Below, piece by piece: positions 42,606 through 53,474 of a stretch of 64,000 bases of DNA; within the stretch, counting starts at the first letter, position 1; every line of letters begins with the position of its first letter. Where the stretch lies: NCBI GenBank assembly GCA_022606425.2, contig JAHDVF020000867.1:1-64000 (forward strand). The letters are read 5' to 3'. The position numbers were made by a program, and so were the translations under genes. This DNA comes from Lepidostoma basale (taxonomy: Eukaryota; Arthropoda; Insecta; Trichoptera; Lepidostomatidae). A model generated the notes under the pieces. The model made no database searches. It had not been told where the DNA came from and saw only the letters and a list, made by a program, of their open reading frames with translations.

Positions 42606-43545
42606 AAAAATTAAAAAATTGGATGAGTTAAAATTCTATCTTTGCTGTTTCGCGATTGTATTTCATTTATCAATATTATTTCTTTTGATGTCAATCTATG
42701 GCCGAGTGCGGCATATCTACAGTTTTTTGTATGCAATGGGTTATAACTCCCTACCAATCTAACAAATTGAAATTTGAGTTTTCCAGTAAAATATTCACAT
42801 CTTGTTCTGATTTTGAAAATTGGGTTTGGTTCATGTGGTGCGGTGCTCCTGTAAATTTGGAGATATTTCGTGTTTAAGTGAATTGTTTTGGTCAATTTAA
42901 CTGTTGCCGCACTTTATAATAATTAATTGTGACACGTAATACGTTTATACTGTTTTGCTGTTAAAATTATGTTAGTTTTATCGTTTTTATAAAGAATTTT
43001 GACAGGTATAAAAAAAAAAATTTCCTTTGTTCCAATGACAATTTGAATAACTTCTTCAATATTATTTTCAAGTTCTTGCTGGTTAAGTGCCTTATTACAG
43101 ATGATTTAAAAAATGGTGGATTCGTGTAACATAAATTAAATAAACACAAAAGTCCGGATCGTCCATGCCAACATGTGCAACATCGAAAAAAACATTATGT
43201 GCTATTACATTATGTGCTAAATTAAAAAACAGTGGATACGTGGAACATAAATTAAATAGACATATGTGCACCGTCTAAAAAGAACATTTTGTGTTAAATT
43301 ATTTTATTTTATATCATTGTATTTTATATAATTTGTTTTAGATTTATTTTGTGGGTGTTGGACGATCGAAGTGTGCGCGGGAGATGCCTATTGGTGGCGA
43401 TGAGGTTCGTAACCCATCACACCGCGTCTCCCGCGGGGCGAAAAGAGAAGGATGGAGTGCCGCATCAGTAAAAGTGTGACAGTCCATTCTTTCTGCCTAC
43501 CCTTTCGGGGAGACGGCGTGATGGTTAGTTAGTTAGTTAGTAAAA
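42600..43545 (+). mobile_element. Non-autonomous passenger element, longest copy
   Basis: It aligns with 13838-14620 (inverse) over 42829-43545 and extends further 5'. Layout: AT-rich 5' part (GTTGCCGCACTTTATAATAA shared), two copies of a GGATACGTGGAACATAAATT-type unit (43115 and 43225), a GC-rich structured block (43370-43445, with GCGGGAGA pairing TCTCCCGC), then the TTAG-LINE terminal block (from GTCCATTCTTTCTGCCTACC) with its hairpin and (TTAG)n. The 94-codon minus-strand ORF at 42611-42895 is not shared with the other copies. A SINE-like parasite of the TTAG-LINE is the best reading. I see no clear pol III A/B boxes. Confidence 0.75.
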
Positions 43546-43549
43546 TATT

Positions 43550-43812
43550 CAAACTCTTTCAGGTAACGCATTTCACATAACTAACCTGTTATGAAAGCAA
43601 TACACTTATTGTTTACAATAAAGCATTTCTTTCGCGAATTGTAATTTATCTGAATTGTTTAGCTGTGTTGGAACACGGAGGTTTTAAAATAACAAATATA
43701 ATTAATTTTCAGTTGCGATTACAATGGAAAGCGTACATAAATATCACTTCAGAGTAAAATATTATACATACACGCACACACTAATATATCTAATAATCAA
43801 ATAAAGATTTGG
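43550..43812. other. No feature recognised
   Basis: AT-rich sequence; nothing recognised. Confidence 0.3.
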
Positions 43813-44060
43813 TTTATTGTTTCTTGAACAATGATGTAAAACTCCATACTAAATAATTTATACGAATGAAAACGTCAGTTTTCTAGAAGTTTTATTATAG
43901 TTTATGGGAATGACATGTTTCGCCCTTCTAAGGCATTATCAATTTTTTTCATTTGATTCATTTGACAATGCAATGACAGAAGGGTGAAACATATCATTCC
44001 CATAAACTATAATAAAACTTCTATAAAACTGACGTTTTCATTCTTATTAATTAAAGATTT
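43813..44060. repeat. U3/A8 hammerhead palindrome
   Basis: Arms 43815-43945 and 43980-44055: TTTTCTAGAAGTTTTATTAT, TTATGGGAATGACATGTTTC, GCCCTTCTAAGGCATTATCA, then the inverse with AGAAGGGTGAAACATATCAT. On the minus strand the left arm gives stem II GCC/GGGC and GAAAC-AU-GUC intact, with UUGAUAA. The plus-strand arm has UUGACAA and AUAUC. Confidence 0.75.
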
Positions 44061-44685
44061 GATATTCAAGATTTAATCTGGTAACATGTGTTTATTTAAT
44101 CACGTCATTTCTTCGTTTATTTGATTTTTGAGATTAATAAAAAAAAATACTATTTAATAATATATTTCATATTTTTTCTTTTGTACCTAAGTATTTACTC
44201 CCGTAAACCTTTATGCCCAATGACATTTTACCAGTTATACTCAATTTTATTTCATATTTCATATCAAGAACGTATAGCCTGTTCACATTTCCATGTTCGC
44301 TCTAAAATTATTTAGTATAAGCACACAACACACTACCATGGGAACAGCTTAGCATTGTGTGACGTCACGAGTGTTATCACTCTCCTCCCCCAATGCACCT
44401 CAATGCAGTACGGTGACGTCACGGCCGCGTCACTTGCTGCCCGAGTTTAGATTAATTGGGTGACACGCACCCACACTCCCGCCCCGGCCCGGTGTGCCCG
44501 GCCTCGCGTGCGCTAATCTTATTGGTCAAATGTTATATAACTACCTGGACCTATATGTGCATTGCTTACTTATTGGGCCCTATTCATGGTGCATTCCCCA
44601 GTTAACGTAAGTCCGCATGGACTAGAAACGGGCCTAGGGATTATATGATCGAAACTGACGAAAGGACGCCCTAAACAAAACACGT
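44061..44685. other. Single-copy DNA with paired CRE palindromes
   Basis: AT-rich to 44300, then GC-rich 44340-44525. TGACGTCA occurs at 44360-44367 and 44414-44421. Confidence 0.4.
44360..44421. promoter_or_regulatory. Two CRE (TGACGTCA) palindromes 54 bp apart
   Basis: Both sites read GTGACGTCAC, the full 8-bp CREB/ATF palindrome with matching flanks. Two full sites so close in AT-rich DNA are unlikely by chance. No core promoter is seen nearby. Confidence 0.4.
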
Positions 44686-44689
44686 AGTC

Positions 44690-45067
44690 TTCTTTTTCTT
44701 CTCCTTATAGACCTTTGGTCTGTTCCTGAAATCAGGCTGGCCTCTCTAGGGAGGCTGACTCCCAACTATCTCTCCATCTCTTCGGCGGTCTTCCGGGGGG
44801 ACGGCAGCCGGCAGGAATCTGATGCGCCACAGCATGTGGGATTCTGGTGGGATCCATCCTCTGCACGTGCGCATTCCAGTATCTTCTGCGTTATCTGCCC
44901 CATCTCACGACATCCTCCATCTTGCAGATCTCGCGGATGGCCGTGTTCCTTGCCCTATCTCGAATATCCCTTCCTGCTATCTTCCTCAGCGTCCTCATCT
45001 CTGCCACCCGTACTTTAGCCTTCGTTCTTGTGGTTTCCGCTCTGGTCTGAATGCTATATGTCAGTAT
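44690..45067 (-). pseudogene. LINE lineage C, longer copy
   Basis: Minus strand: LTYSIQTRAETTRTKAKVRV, AEMRTLRKIAGRDIRDRARN, KMEDVVRWGR, stop TAA, RRRYWNAHVQRMDPTRIPHA, QIPAGCRPPGRPPKRWRDSW, then ESASLERPA. It is a close relative of 27900-28215 and extends about 60 bp further 5'. One in-frame stop. No clear target duplication found. Confidence 0.8.
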
Positions 45068-45225
45068 AGGCCTACATAATAATTATCATAATTATTAAGA
45101 GTTGTAGTTTTTAAAACCAAAAATCTCACAGTTAATGCTTATAAAGTGTATATTTAAAAAATATATGTGCTGTTTCTTGAACAATAGATGAAAATACCAT
45201 ATCAAGTACGTATTTAATGACGAAT

Positions 45226-45458
45226 TATTATTATTATCATTATTTTGGTTGAATCGCTCTTTACATCATGACAGCAGGAGCCAAATCGATGAAAAGGGTA
45301 TTATAGCTATCATAGTGATTCTCGTGACATGTGATAGGTAGCTAATCTATCGCCATTTTATTGTCACGTGAATTCTGCACCAAACCAAAGACAGTGTGAC
45401 AATCACACTGCCCTCGCCGGGAATCAAACCCGGAACCTTCGGGGTGGCAGTCAATGCA
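45226..45458 (-). mobile_element. tRNA-derived SINE, 5'-truncated
   Basis: On the minus strand it keeps the B box (GGGTTTGATTCCCGG at about 45419-45433) and the body (TGACAATAAAATGG, GGCTCCTGCTGTCATGATGT), ending in (AAT)n at 45226. The A-box end has been replaced after AATGCAC. Confidence 0.75.
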
Positions 45459-45474
45459 CATTTTTGTTTACTTT

Positions 45475-45720
45475 TCTCGGCATGTTTCCATAGCTTTACA
45501 CCTTCATCATCGGGAAAACGATATAAACTCGTATATAGAATGATATAATAGTTTATATCGTTCTCCCCATGATGATGGAGTCAAGCCATCAAAACGTGTC
45601 AAGAAAACTAACTCAAAAGTGGAAAAAAACAATGTCATAATTCATAGAAAATTCGTCATTATGGAATTCCACAGTGTTAACCCCTTAAGTTTATCTTAAA
45701 CATATATAATATCATGTTTT
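45475..45720. repeat. Hammerhead palindrome, GAUGAUGA/GUGUC family
   Basis: The left arm on the minus strand reads CCCGATGATGAAGGTGTAAA, GCTATGGAAACATGCCGAG. The right arm on the plus strand reads CCCATGATGATGGAGTCAAG, CCATCAAAACGTGTCAAG. The inverted end box (GGAATTCCACAGTGTTAACC) lies at 45661-45690. Both cores are mutated. Confidence 0.65.
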
Positions 45721-46250
45721 CGAAAATATTGATTATATTTTTTGAGAGTGCCATATGTTTCACGTTTTCATTGCATGTTTAATAATTATTACAATTACGT
45801 CCGATAATGTCCTTACAAGACCCTACAACTTCTAAAATAAGACATTTTCATCAATATTTAAATTGCATCTGTTTCATTTCGTTTTAGGTATCATAAAATC
45901 TTTCCAAATTGAGACGAAATTCTACACCGTCTATTGAAATAATCAAATTTTCATGAATTTTTCAACCCCGCTTTCTACATTTGAATATCGAATCGCTCGG
46001 CTATTTAAAGTCGTTTTATTATTAAAAAGATGCATTTTGTATACTTCATGAATGAGCTTTTTAAAAGCTGTCGGGACGTGAGTTGTATCCACGAGCTAAA
46101 GTGATGCCCGTTTGCGAGAATATTCCGATATTCATTTTAACTTTTGTGAAACAAATCGACTACTCGTTCATCACGAGTTATTCTTTTAATTCATTACTCC
46201 GTTTATTTTATAATATGTCATTATTTATTTTTTATTATCGGTTTATTTTT
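45721..46250. other. No gene; AT-rich
   Basis: 45720-45860 resembles a decayed U3/A8 unit (GAGAGTGCCATATGTTTCAC). The remainder has nothing recognisable. Confidence 0.35.
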
Positions 46251-46254
46251 ACAT

Positions 46255-46680
46255 ATGAAACATGCAAAAAGAGTGTCCTTGTGATGAATGTGTTTAAGTC
46301 TAAAGTGTTGATATTTAAGAAGGAATAGTGTATGACGGATTATGAAATAAGTGCAAACGGCGAGCCAATTACAGATTTATTTATCTGGAAAATATGTTTA
46401 CAGGAGATCTAAAAATCGAAAGAAAGGTTTATGCTGGGAACAAAATAAATTATGCATTCAAAATCATCACTGCAAATATAAATATATCCACATAATAGAG
46501 TTCTAGTGCCAATCCTTTTGTATGGTAGTAAATCTTGGAGCTGGCAGAAGAAGGAAGAAAGTAGGATAAATGCCGTAAGGAAGGAATGTAAGGCAGATGA
46601 TTGCGTCCCAAGTAAAATTAAAAAACGATCATTTAGGTGTTTTGAACATATAGTAGGTACGTACCGTATATAGAATTGTC
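46255..46680 (+). pseudogene. TTAG-LINE subfamily B fragment
   Basis: NVFKSKVLIFKKE then, through stops, ISANGEPITDL, GTKINYAFKIITANINIST, VLVPILLYGSKSWSWQKKEE, KKECKADDCVPSKIKK. It covers the region between YADD and YGSEAW. A piece after RRINAV is deleted, joining KECKADDC directly. Badly decayed. Confidence 0.7.
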
Positions 46681-46689
46681 AGTAAATAA

Positions 46690-47305
46690 TTCCGTAAAAT
46701 GAAACATCTTATTCAATAAATAATGTTTTCGACCAAGATTTCCAAAGAATAGTTACATTTCAAGAGTTTTTATATTAAGTGGTCATTTCTTTGGAACTAA
46801 ATGCCTATTTTTTGAGTAAATAATGCAATGTTACTACGATATATTTAAAGTTAATCTAGTGTTTTATAAGATCTATAAAGTTTGTACCATATCTCTGATT
46901 TGGATTATTCATCATTCTATACATACCTACACTTCACAAGGATAAAATCGAATCCTTTGATAACAAGATTGGGATCTGGCTGCACGGCACGGCACTCGGA
47001 CTGCACACAGATATGATTAGCTCGTGTGATACGATGTCTTTGACTGCTCTGTTTCATCTTTTGAATTCAAAAGCCTTACATTTTGACTCGCAGACGCACT
47101 TTCCCACGCCTCCCTCCCCGCACGGTTCACTTATTCCCTTCTGCGGAGTCATTGACACCAGTTCATCCCACATTCTAGCGTCAGCGGCCGGAATGAGACT
47201 ATTCCTAACGATTACACTAAACTCACTTTAACTTTCAAAGGATGCGATTATCGCAATCTAATTCAAGCGTTAAATTAACCAATCCTTGGTATTTTATTTT
47301 TAACT
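46690..47305. other. No feature recognised
   Basis: AT-rich with a GC-richer patch at 46970-47190. ORF 47013-47231 has no recognised domain. Confidence 0.3.
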
Positions 47306-47400
47306 TATTGAAACCTAAGGCATTAACAATGTGGAATTCCATAGTAATACACTTAGGAAATTGAAAATAACTTTGTTATAATCCACAAAATATAAAAAAA

Positions 47401-47439
47401 ACACGATATGTTTCGGAGGATACCTCCATCTTCAGGTGT
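47401..47439 (-). ncRNA. Hammerhead ribozyme motif, GGAGG family, left arm
   Basis: Minus strand: ACAC, CUGAAGA, U, stem II GGAGG-UAU-CCUCC, GAAAC, AU, AUC, GUGU. The core is complete except that the G of GUC has become A (AUC), which would break the C-G pair of stem III. Stem I ACAC/GUGU is kept. Confidence 0.65.
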
Positions 47440-47492
47440 AAATATATAATAAAAACTAAACAAATAAAGAGTTTAGTTTTTATTATATATTT

Positions 47493-47531
47493 ACACCTGA
47501 AGATGGAGGTATCCTCCTAAACATGTCGTGT
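47493..47531 (+). ncRNA. Hammerhead ribozyme motif, GGAGG family, right arm
   Basis: ACAC, CUGAAGA, U, GGAGG-UAU-CCUCC, UAAAC, AU, GUC, GUGU. Here G12 is changed to U (UAAAC) while GUC is intact. The two arms have different single lesions; their consensus matches the complete core at 41116-41155. Confidence 0.65.
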
Positions 47532-47728
47532 TTTTTAATATTTTGTGGATTATAAACAAAGTTATTTCCAATTTCCTAAGTGTATTTTATTTTTCATCTA
47601 AATATTTTTATTTTTATTATACTACCGTAAGAACATATTTTCGAAATAACTATTACAAATATCTATATAAAATTAGAATTAAACACTTTTAAAACGTTGT
47701 ACAAAATCACTTTATTTTGAGTCAGGAG

Positions 47729-47768
47729 CGCCAACCGGTTTCACTCTGTAACGAGCTTCGTCAGGGCT
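47729..47768 (-). ncRNA. Hammerhead ribozyme motif, left arm
   Basis: Minus strand: GCC, CUGACGA, A, stem II GCUC-(GUUACA)-GAGU, GAAAC, CG, GUU, GGC. The core is complete, stem I GCC/GGC abuts it, and GUU is an allowed cleavage triplet. Confidence 0.65.
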
Positions 47769-47807
47769 ATACACAAACTGTATTATCAAAAATCATCAGT
47801 TTGTGTT

Positions 47808-47850
47808 TAGCCCTGACGAAACTCGTTACAGAGTGAAACCGGTTGGCGCT
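47808..47850 (+). ncRNA. Hammerhead ribozyme motif, right arm
   Basis: GCC (47810-47812), CUGACGA (47813-47819), A, ACUC-(GUUACA)-GAGU, GAAAC (47835-47839), CG, GUU, GGC (47845-47847). Stem II pairs fully (ACUC/GAGU). Both arms of this palindrome therefore keep full cores, facing each other on opposite strands. Confidence 0.65.
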
Positions 47851-47996
47851 CCTGACTTAAAATAAAGTGATTTTATACAACGTTATAAAAGTGTTTAATT
47901 CTAATTTTAAATAAATCAAACCACCAAGTAATAGCTTATTTCCAAAGTTAAATTATCTATATTTTGTCTAATTTTTTCGTTTTCTCATTACTAAGT

Positions 47997-48310
47997 GTCG
48001 TGATCTATGGAACTGCCCGTGGCTAAAACAAAACGCCTCAAATCCTCCCTTTTCTCTCCAGCCCGCTCCGCCGAGTAGAGGTTTCCCCCAGCCATCTCCA
48101 TAATCTGGTCACACCACCGCGCAGGAGATCTGCCTCTACTTCTTTTGCCTGGAACACTTCCTGTGACAATACTTTTTCCAGGTTACCAAGCGCTCTCCTG
48201 GCAATGTGACCAAAGAAACTCAATATTCGCCGACTGCATATTACAGATAGTCTTCCTGTTATTTTGAGTTCATTATGGACTGAGTCTATATTTCTATCTT
48301 AACTCAAAAT
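47997..48310 (-). pseudogene. LINE lineage F, C-terminal fragment
   Basis: Minus strand: DSVHNELKITGRLSVICSRR, ILSFFGHIARRALGNLEKVL. After a frameshift it reads GSVPGKRSRGRSPARWCDQI, MEMAGGNLYSAERAGEKRED and LRRFVLATGSSIDHD then stop. This FGHIARR...GRSPxRWxDQI tail is a recognised arthropod non-LTR RT ending and differs from the other lineages here. Confidence 0.8.
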
Positions 48311-48319
48311 TGGAAACCC

Positions 48320-49200
48320 GTCGAATCCAAACATCTTAATCTACTAGAGTAAACTAACCAGATCTAACCTAGCATAGATGCGAGGTACCGAAGCCAGCGA
48401 ACGAATCCTAACCCTGGTTTATCAATATACAATATATTTTTATCGAACCTTAGAGTAAACTGATTTTCTATAGAAATATAATATAATGTTATTTCATTCG
48501 ATTTTACGAAGGAAACAAAGGTTTCGTTGAAGACACTCAAACTGTATTCAACAATACACGAGTTTTATATCATACGCAGTACCGGATTAGCCATATAGCA
48601 GAAATATCAAAGTGCTACGGGTCTGGCCTTTCTGGAACAGTCACACCTTTATTTTTATATACACTTCCTTCGCCTTCTCCACAATCATACACCATCGCGA
48701 CTCTTGGAATTTATGTATAGTTACATAATTAGACTGTATCTAATAAAACCGAGCGCCTTCCTTTGTTTGCAACTCTGATGCTCTCTTCATTAAATTCTCA
48801 TTATCCGGGGACTCGGCGCAAGTAGGTCAACAGGTTAATATATCGCGAAACACCCTGTAGCACGGAGCTTCCAGCCACGTACACACTCACACACACTCCC
48901 ACACTGTTATGCATTCGGCAGTTCCTCGTCAATACATACCCAAACAGTGAATCAGACGTGCCGCCAGCCCCTGGCGGGAGTGATGCCTGCGGTGTATTAC
49001 CGGCTGAGTGTACTATGTATGTTACCATTAGACTATTATTGTAATTGATACTATCAGACTACCTGGGATTGTTTGTTATAGCGTGCTTACTCCTGCGTCT
49101 GCCGCGTGAGGTGGATGATGACGACAGAGATCTCGCGGCGAGATGATCATTGTGACTTATACTTTGAAAAGAGTAACAAATATTGATGATATTTATTGTT
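48320..49200. other. No gene recognised
   Basis: Mixed composition; 48800-49110 is GC-richer, with AATATATCGCGAAACACCCT at about 48837. No coding or repeat assignment. Confidence 0.3.
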
Positions 49201-49204
49201 TTTA

Positions 49205-49420
49205 ATGATTAATTGTGTCTTGATAGAGATGAAGATGTAATTTTTTTTTTTGGAAACAGAATATGGTAGTCGAGGCATTTACAGGACTTATGACCTGTCA
49301 TTGGTTGGGTTAAGCGATCACTTTATGTTAACAACATTCCCCATTCCGCCCTTCTTACGACCACCACGTCTGATTGGAAGTTGTATATATGCTACTATGT
49401 TAAAATACAATGGGTAAAAT
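49205..49420 (+). repeat. Copy of the 30.4-kb fold-back repeat family
   Basis: TTGTGTCTTGATAGAGATGA, AACAGAATATGGTAGTCGAG, ACAGGACTTATGACCTGTCA, TTCCCCATTCCGCCC matches the left arm of 30360-30963. Only one arm is present. Its sequence is closer to the 840-1200 copy (GTCGAGGC, GATCACTTTATG). Confidence 0.65.
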
Positions 49421-49484
49421 TCAGTATTTGCCTACAAATATTTGTATACATTTAAAAACAAATTATATTTATTGTTTCTTGATT

Positions 49485-49660
49485 AACTTTAAACAACTTT
49501 TCTTGTTAAACTCAAAATTAAATAAAAACTCCTGTTTTCTAGAAGTGTTATTATTTTATGGAAATAACATGTTTCGCTTTGCTATATGATAATGCCTTAA
49601 CTTGGCGAAACACGTAATTCCTACAAAATACAGTAATCTTTCTAGAAAACCGATGTTTCA
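49485..49660. repeat. U3/A8 hammerhead palindrome, decayed
   Basis: TTTCTAGAAGTGTTATTATT, TAACATGTTTCGCTTTGC, TATATGATAATGCCTTAACT, TGGCGAAACACGTAATTCCT, TTTCTAGAAAACCGATG. The plus-strand motif reads AUGAUAA, GCC/GGC, GAAAC-AC-GUA, so stem II and stem III are still plausible. Confidence 0.6.
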
Positions 49661-50112
49661 ATTAGTAAGATATTTACGATCTTTCAGTATGTATAAGATT
49701 TGTAATTATAACGATTTGATTCTTAACGTTAATTTTCCTGTTGAAGGCATATAACATCAATCACATTCCATCGTGCCAACAAGCTCAAATGTTTATTTTC
49801 TGAAGAAATATTCATCTTTCAGATTCTTAATCAAGAAATAATCAATTTAACTGTCATTAATTTCCGTTATAGAAATCAATTTGCCGATATGAATAAAAAA
49901 ACCTTTTAAAATCAAGATTTATCAATAGCCATAGAATTTGTCGTGCGTTCTTAAATGCCTATATATAAAATAGCTCGTTACGAGTAATACATTTGATTTT
50001 GTAGTATAATTGAGAACACATCCGCTGTATCAAAACTCTAGCGTTCTATCCGCTGATATACGTTAAAAATATTTAATAAAGAAAACGTACGTTTTCTGAA
50101 AGTTTTTACAGT
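49661..50112. other. No feature recognised
   Basis: AT-rich sequence; nothing recognised. Confidence 0.3.
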
Positions 50113-50114
50113 TA

Positions 50115-50710
50115 TATTTAACTAACTAACTAACCATCACGCCGTTTCTGCAGGGGATAGGCAGAGAAGATAGACCACCGTACCGTTCTGTCCTGGCATA
50201 CCTTTCTAGATTCCTCCACATTCATACATCGTAACATGCATGCTCGTCGATTTTTCCAACTTCGGATGTGGCCACCTTTCAGTATTTGATTAATTTGGTC
50301 ATTCTATGATTTCCTTGGTCTTGCACGGCTTCTCTTTCCACTCACACTGCTTATATAGAGCATTTGAACCTTTCTTCTCTCGTCCATTCGTTTCATATGA
50401 ACAGACCATCTCAGGGATCTTTTTTAATTTTACATATATGATGTCAATCATCTGCTTTATATTTCTACCTTATTTCATCTTTCGGTACTCTATCATATAT
50501 CGTTTTCCCGCACATTCTTCTCAGTGATCTCATTTCTACGGCATTTATCCTTCTTTCATCATTTTATTTTGCCAGCTCCAAGGTTCGCTTCCATACATAA
50601 GGGTTGGCACTAGAACTCCATTATGTACTGCCATCTTTGTCTAAGTTGAAATATTTATATTTGCAGTGATGGCTTTGGAAGCGCCATTAATTTTGTTCCC
50701 AACACCGACC
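50115..50710 (-). pseudogene. TTAG-LINE subfamily B copy
   Basis: Three TTAG units and the terminal block at 50115-50150, then the C-terminal region up to the NKINGAS-like residues near 50690. Frames are broken throughout; it aligns with 51555-52230. Confidence 0.75.
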
Positions 50711-50729
50711 CAGTTATATTTCATGAGAG

Positions 50730-51550
50730 TAATATGTTTCACAATACATGTAAGCATCATCATTATTTGTTAAATTTGATAAAAGCCAAATTCTAGCAAT
50801 ATAAAACATGTCACAAATATTATAATATATAAAATTCTAAAAACAATAAAAAAATGTTTTTTCGTATAAATCGGTATTTGTCGTTCCCCCGATTGTGAAG
50901 ATTTGGAGTCATGCCTAGAAAAACAAATTAAAAAGTGGCAAAAAATATGTATTATTATCGATATCTTCATATGGTTATCTAACTTCATATCTAATTTTAC
51001 TGTTTCAGCAACAATACCTAAACAAAAAGCATCTTTGGAAGATATATTTTTTGTATTATTTTACATTTGCCAATTTTTAATGTTATATGTAATTTTTTAA
51101 TATTTGTAGATTTTATTTATTTTTTCTTAAACAATGTTTTGATTCCATTCCATATTAAATAATTAATTCGTATTCGTATTATATAGCAAAGATTAAACGA
51201 ATGAAAATAAAATTTTGAATATCTGGCAGGATTCATGGCAGTCATTCGCGGAGTGGTGCTGGCGGCCCGCTGCAGTCCAGCTCCGCTAATGAAATATTCT
51301 GGAATGATTTAATCCGCTTACGTCACTAACTCTCTCTGTTTGGCTCACAGGGCCGGCCGGGGCCGGGCCGTGGCTGCAAGAACAATGCTCCGCCCGTCTG
51401 GGGGCAGGTTCCCACTTTAGTCTTATAATTATATAACATGACCAGTGCCAACTTGTGAACATTTCTTTTAAAAGTACAACATTAGAAAAAAAAATATTTA
51501 TAAAAAAAAACAGAACAGGGGTTAACTTTATCATTGGTTTCATCTTTTTT
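50730..51550. other. No gene recognised
   Basis: AT-rich to 51230, then GC-rich 51240-51420 (GGGCCGGCCGGGGCCGGGCC). ORFs 50903-51100 and 51286-51543 show no recognised domains. Confidence 0.3.
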
Positions 51551-51554
51551 ATTA

Positions 51555-52230
51555 ACTATCTAACTAACTAACTATCACGCCATTTCCCTGGAGGGGTGGT
51601 AGGCAGAGAGGATGGATCGCCACAATGCTCTGTCCTGGCATACCTCTCGGGCTTTCTCTACATTCATACATCGTACCATGTACGCACGTCGATTATTCCG
51701 GCTTCGAATGTGGTCGCCTTTTAGTAATTGATTAATTTGGTCATGCCATGTTTTCCTCGGTCGTCCTCGGCCACTCACGCTGCTTGTGTACAACTTTTTA
51801 ACCATTCTACTCTCATCCATTCGTTCCATATGTCCGAACCATCTCAGGGATCCTTTTTTAATTTTATTCATGATGCAGTCATCTGCCTTACATTTCTTTC
51901 TTATTTCATCGTTAGGTAGGTATTCTATCATACAACGTTTTCCCGCACATTATTTTTAGTGATCTCATTTCTACGGCGTTTATCCTGCTTTCATCCTTCT
52001 TTTGCCAGCTCCAAGCTTCACTTCCATACATGAGGGTTGGCACTAGAACTCCATTGTGTACTGCCATCTTTGCTTCTGTGGATATATTTCTTTTTGCAGT
52101 AATGACTTTGAGTGCGCCATTTATTTTATTCCCAGCACCAACCCTTCTTTCGATGTCTTTCTCTATTTTTCTGTATCTTGTAAACATGCTTCCCAGATAC
52201 GTAAATCCGGTAACGTGCTCCATTTTTTTT
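51555..52230 (-). pseudogene. TTAG-LINE subfamily B, best copy
   Basis: Two long frames: 52223-51912 has MEHVTGFTYLGSMFTRYRKI, EKDIERRVGAGNKINGALKV, VPTLMYGSEAWSWQKKDESR, MRSLKIMCGKTLYDR. 51931-51575 has LPNDEIRKKCKADDCIMNKI, KKGSLRWFGHMERMDESRMV, KKLYTSSVSGRGRPRKTWHD, QINQLLKGDHIRSRNNRRAY. A single frameshift near 51920 separates them. The 3' hairpin is CCCU-CC-AGGG, a compensated variant, followed by TTAG. 5'-truncated after the YADD region. Confidence 0.85.
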
Positions 52231-52239
52231 TATTAAAAA

Positions 52240-53465
52240 AAAAAAATAACCTAATTGGTATTTTATATTATTCTTCAGGTGACATCAATTATTTATTTTA
52301 TTAATATATTATGTACTTTCGTATAAAATGGTTTAAATAATTTCTTTCATAATATAATTACCATTATTTGTGTTTTGAATACGAAATAAAACATACTTTT
52401 CAATTCGGTGTAAAAAAATAACCATATTTTAAATATTTTATTGAGATTTTATAGAATATTCGACTGTTTCTTATTATTTTTCCCATTAAAATATGTTTTC
52501 ACTATGATTTGTATACTATATAGACCAAATTTATCTTTTTGATACGACATGATAAAACAAGATGAATTCCAATTTAAAAATATGTTTTTTATTCTAATTA
52601 ACATCTTCTGTGTGGTTCAGACAATTTAACTGCACTTAGTTTTTATTTATTTATTTAAAACTTATATATTTATTAACGTTTAGGTTTGTTTTTATTAATT
52701 TCCACCTCCTCCCCTGGCTAATATTTTCCATGTAAGCGCATGCGCCGGGCTCCTATGATTATTGTTCCCAGAGCATTGATCCGGAGCCTTATGTGTAATC
52801 ATTTCACTAATCCTTAATTAATAATTTTCTTGGTAGCCTTTGCAAGGTGCACCCGGGCGCATACACACATCTATATACACAGCTGTGATGGACCGCTTCG
52901 GGAGATTTACTAGCTTTGCTGTACTTTACCCCTGAGAAACTTTAGTGAGAAAACTACGTACCTACACTTGTATCGTTTATTTATAAAGGTGAACTCGATG
53001 AATTTTTATAGCACTAACTCGTGGCGCTTTAAAGTTGATTTTCTAATAGTGGCGTGTCTTCTCCCGACGTTGGCGATCACTTTGACGAATACTGATTGTT
53101 ATTAGAATGGTTTCCCGTTGCCTTCTCCAGGAATTTCCTGTAGGGGTTACCTTTGCTGGTGGATCTTTGGTTTTGTGACGCTCTAGATAAGCCATACGCC
53201 CTCACCCTGCCTGCTATGACCCTGGTGGTGAGGTCGGTGATCGTATTACTCGGGACTCACGAGGACCACTCTAGAACACCAGGGAGTCGGACTTTCTGGA
53301 AGTCTTGCCGTTCTCTTGAAAGGTGGTGTTTCATTGCATTTTGTAGATACATACCTTCCGGCAGGATATGTGTCACCGTGGCACTTCTAGTCAGTCGAGT
53401 CGAGTCGAGCATTAAAGTTAAATCCTTAAAACTATATTTTTATAATGTTGGCACTGGACATTGAA
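52240..53465. other. No gene recognised
   Basis: AT-rich 52240-52690; GC-richer 52700-53430. A 103-codon ORF at 53153-53464 has no recognised domain. The phrase TGGTTTCCCGTTGCCTTCTC at 53108 resembles sequence seen in interspersed repeats, but I cannot classify it. Confidence 0.3.
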
Positions 53466-53474
53466 ATTCTTCTT

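Larger units (their letters stand above)
47310..47590. repeat. Hammerhead palindrome with end box
   Basis: The end box is at 47315-47345. Arms of about 105 bp (47337-47440 and 47485-47584) share AATACACTTAGGAAATTG, AACTTTGTTATAATCCACAA and the hammerhead. The spacer, TAAACAAATAAAGAGTTTA, is itself nearly palindromic. Only a handful of differences between the arms. Confidence 0.85.
47695..47905. repeat. Hammerhead palindrome, CUGACGA/GUU family
   Basis: Arms (47695-47768 and 47808-47905) share AATTAAACACTTTTAAAACG, ACTTTATTTT, GTCAGGAGCGCCAACCGGTT. The inner CACAAACTG/CAGTTTGTG also pairs. Nearly identical arms. Confidence 0.85.

Noticed and set aside
42611..42895. 94-codon minus-strand ORF as a protein of the passenger element
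   Set aside because: It lies in the part not shared by the other copies, and the shared part contains no conserved frame.
47310..47905. Clustered palindromes as a CRISPR array
   Set aside because: Units are inverted pairs of different families, without regular spacers, in a eukaryotic setting.
53153..53464. 103-codon ORF as a gene
   Set aside because: No recognisable domain on this frame; the region looks like an unclassified interspersed repeat.
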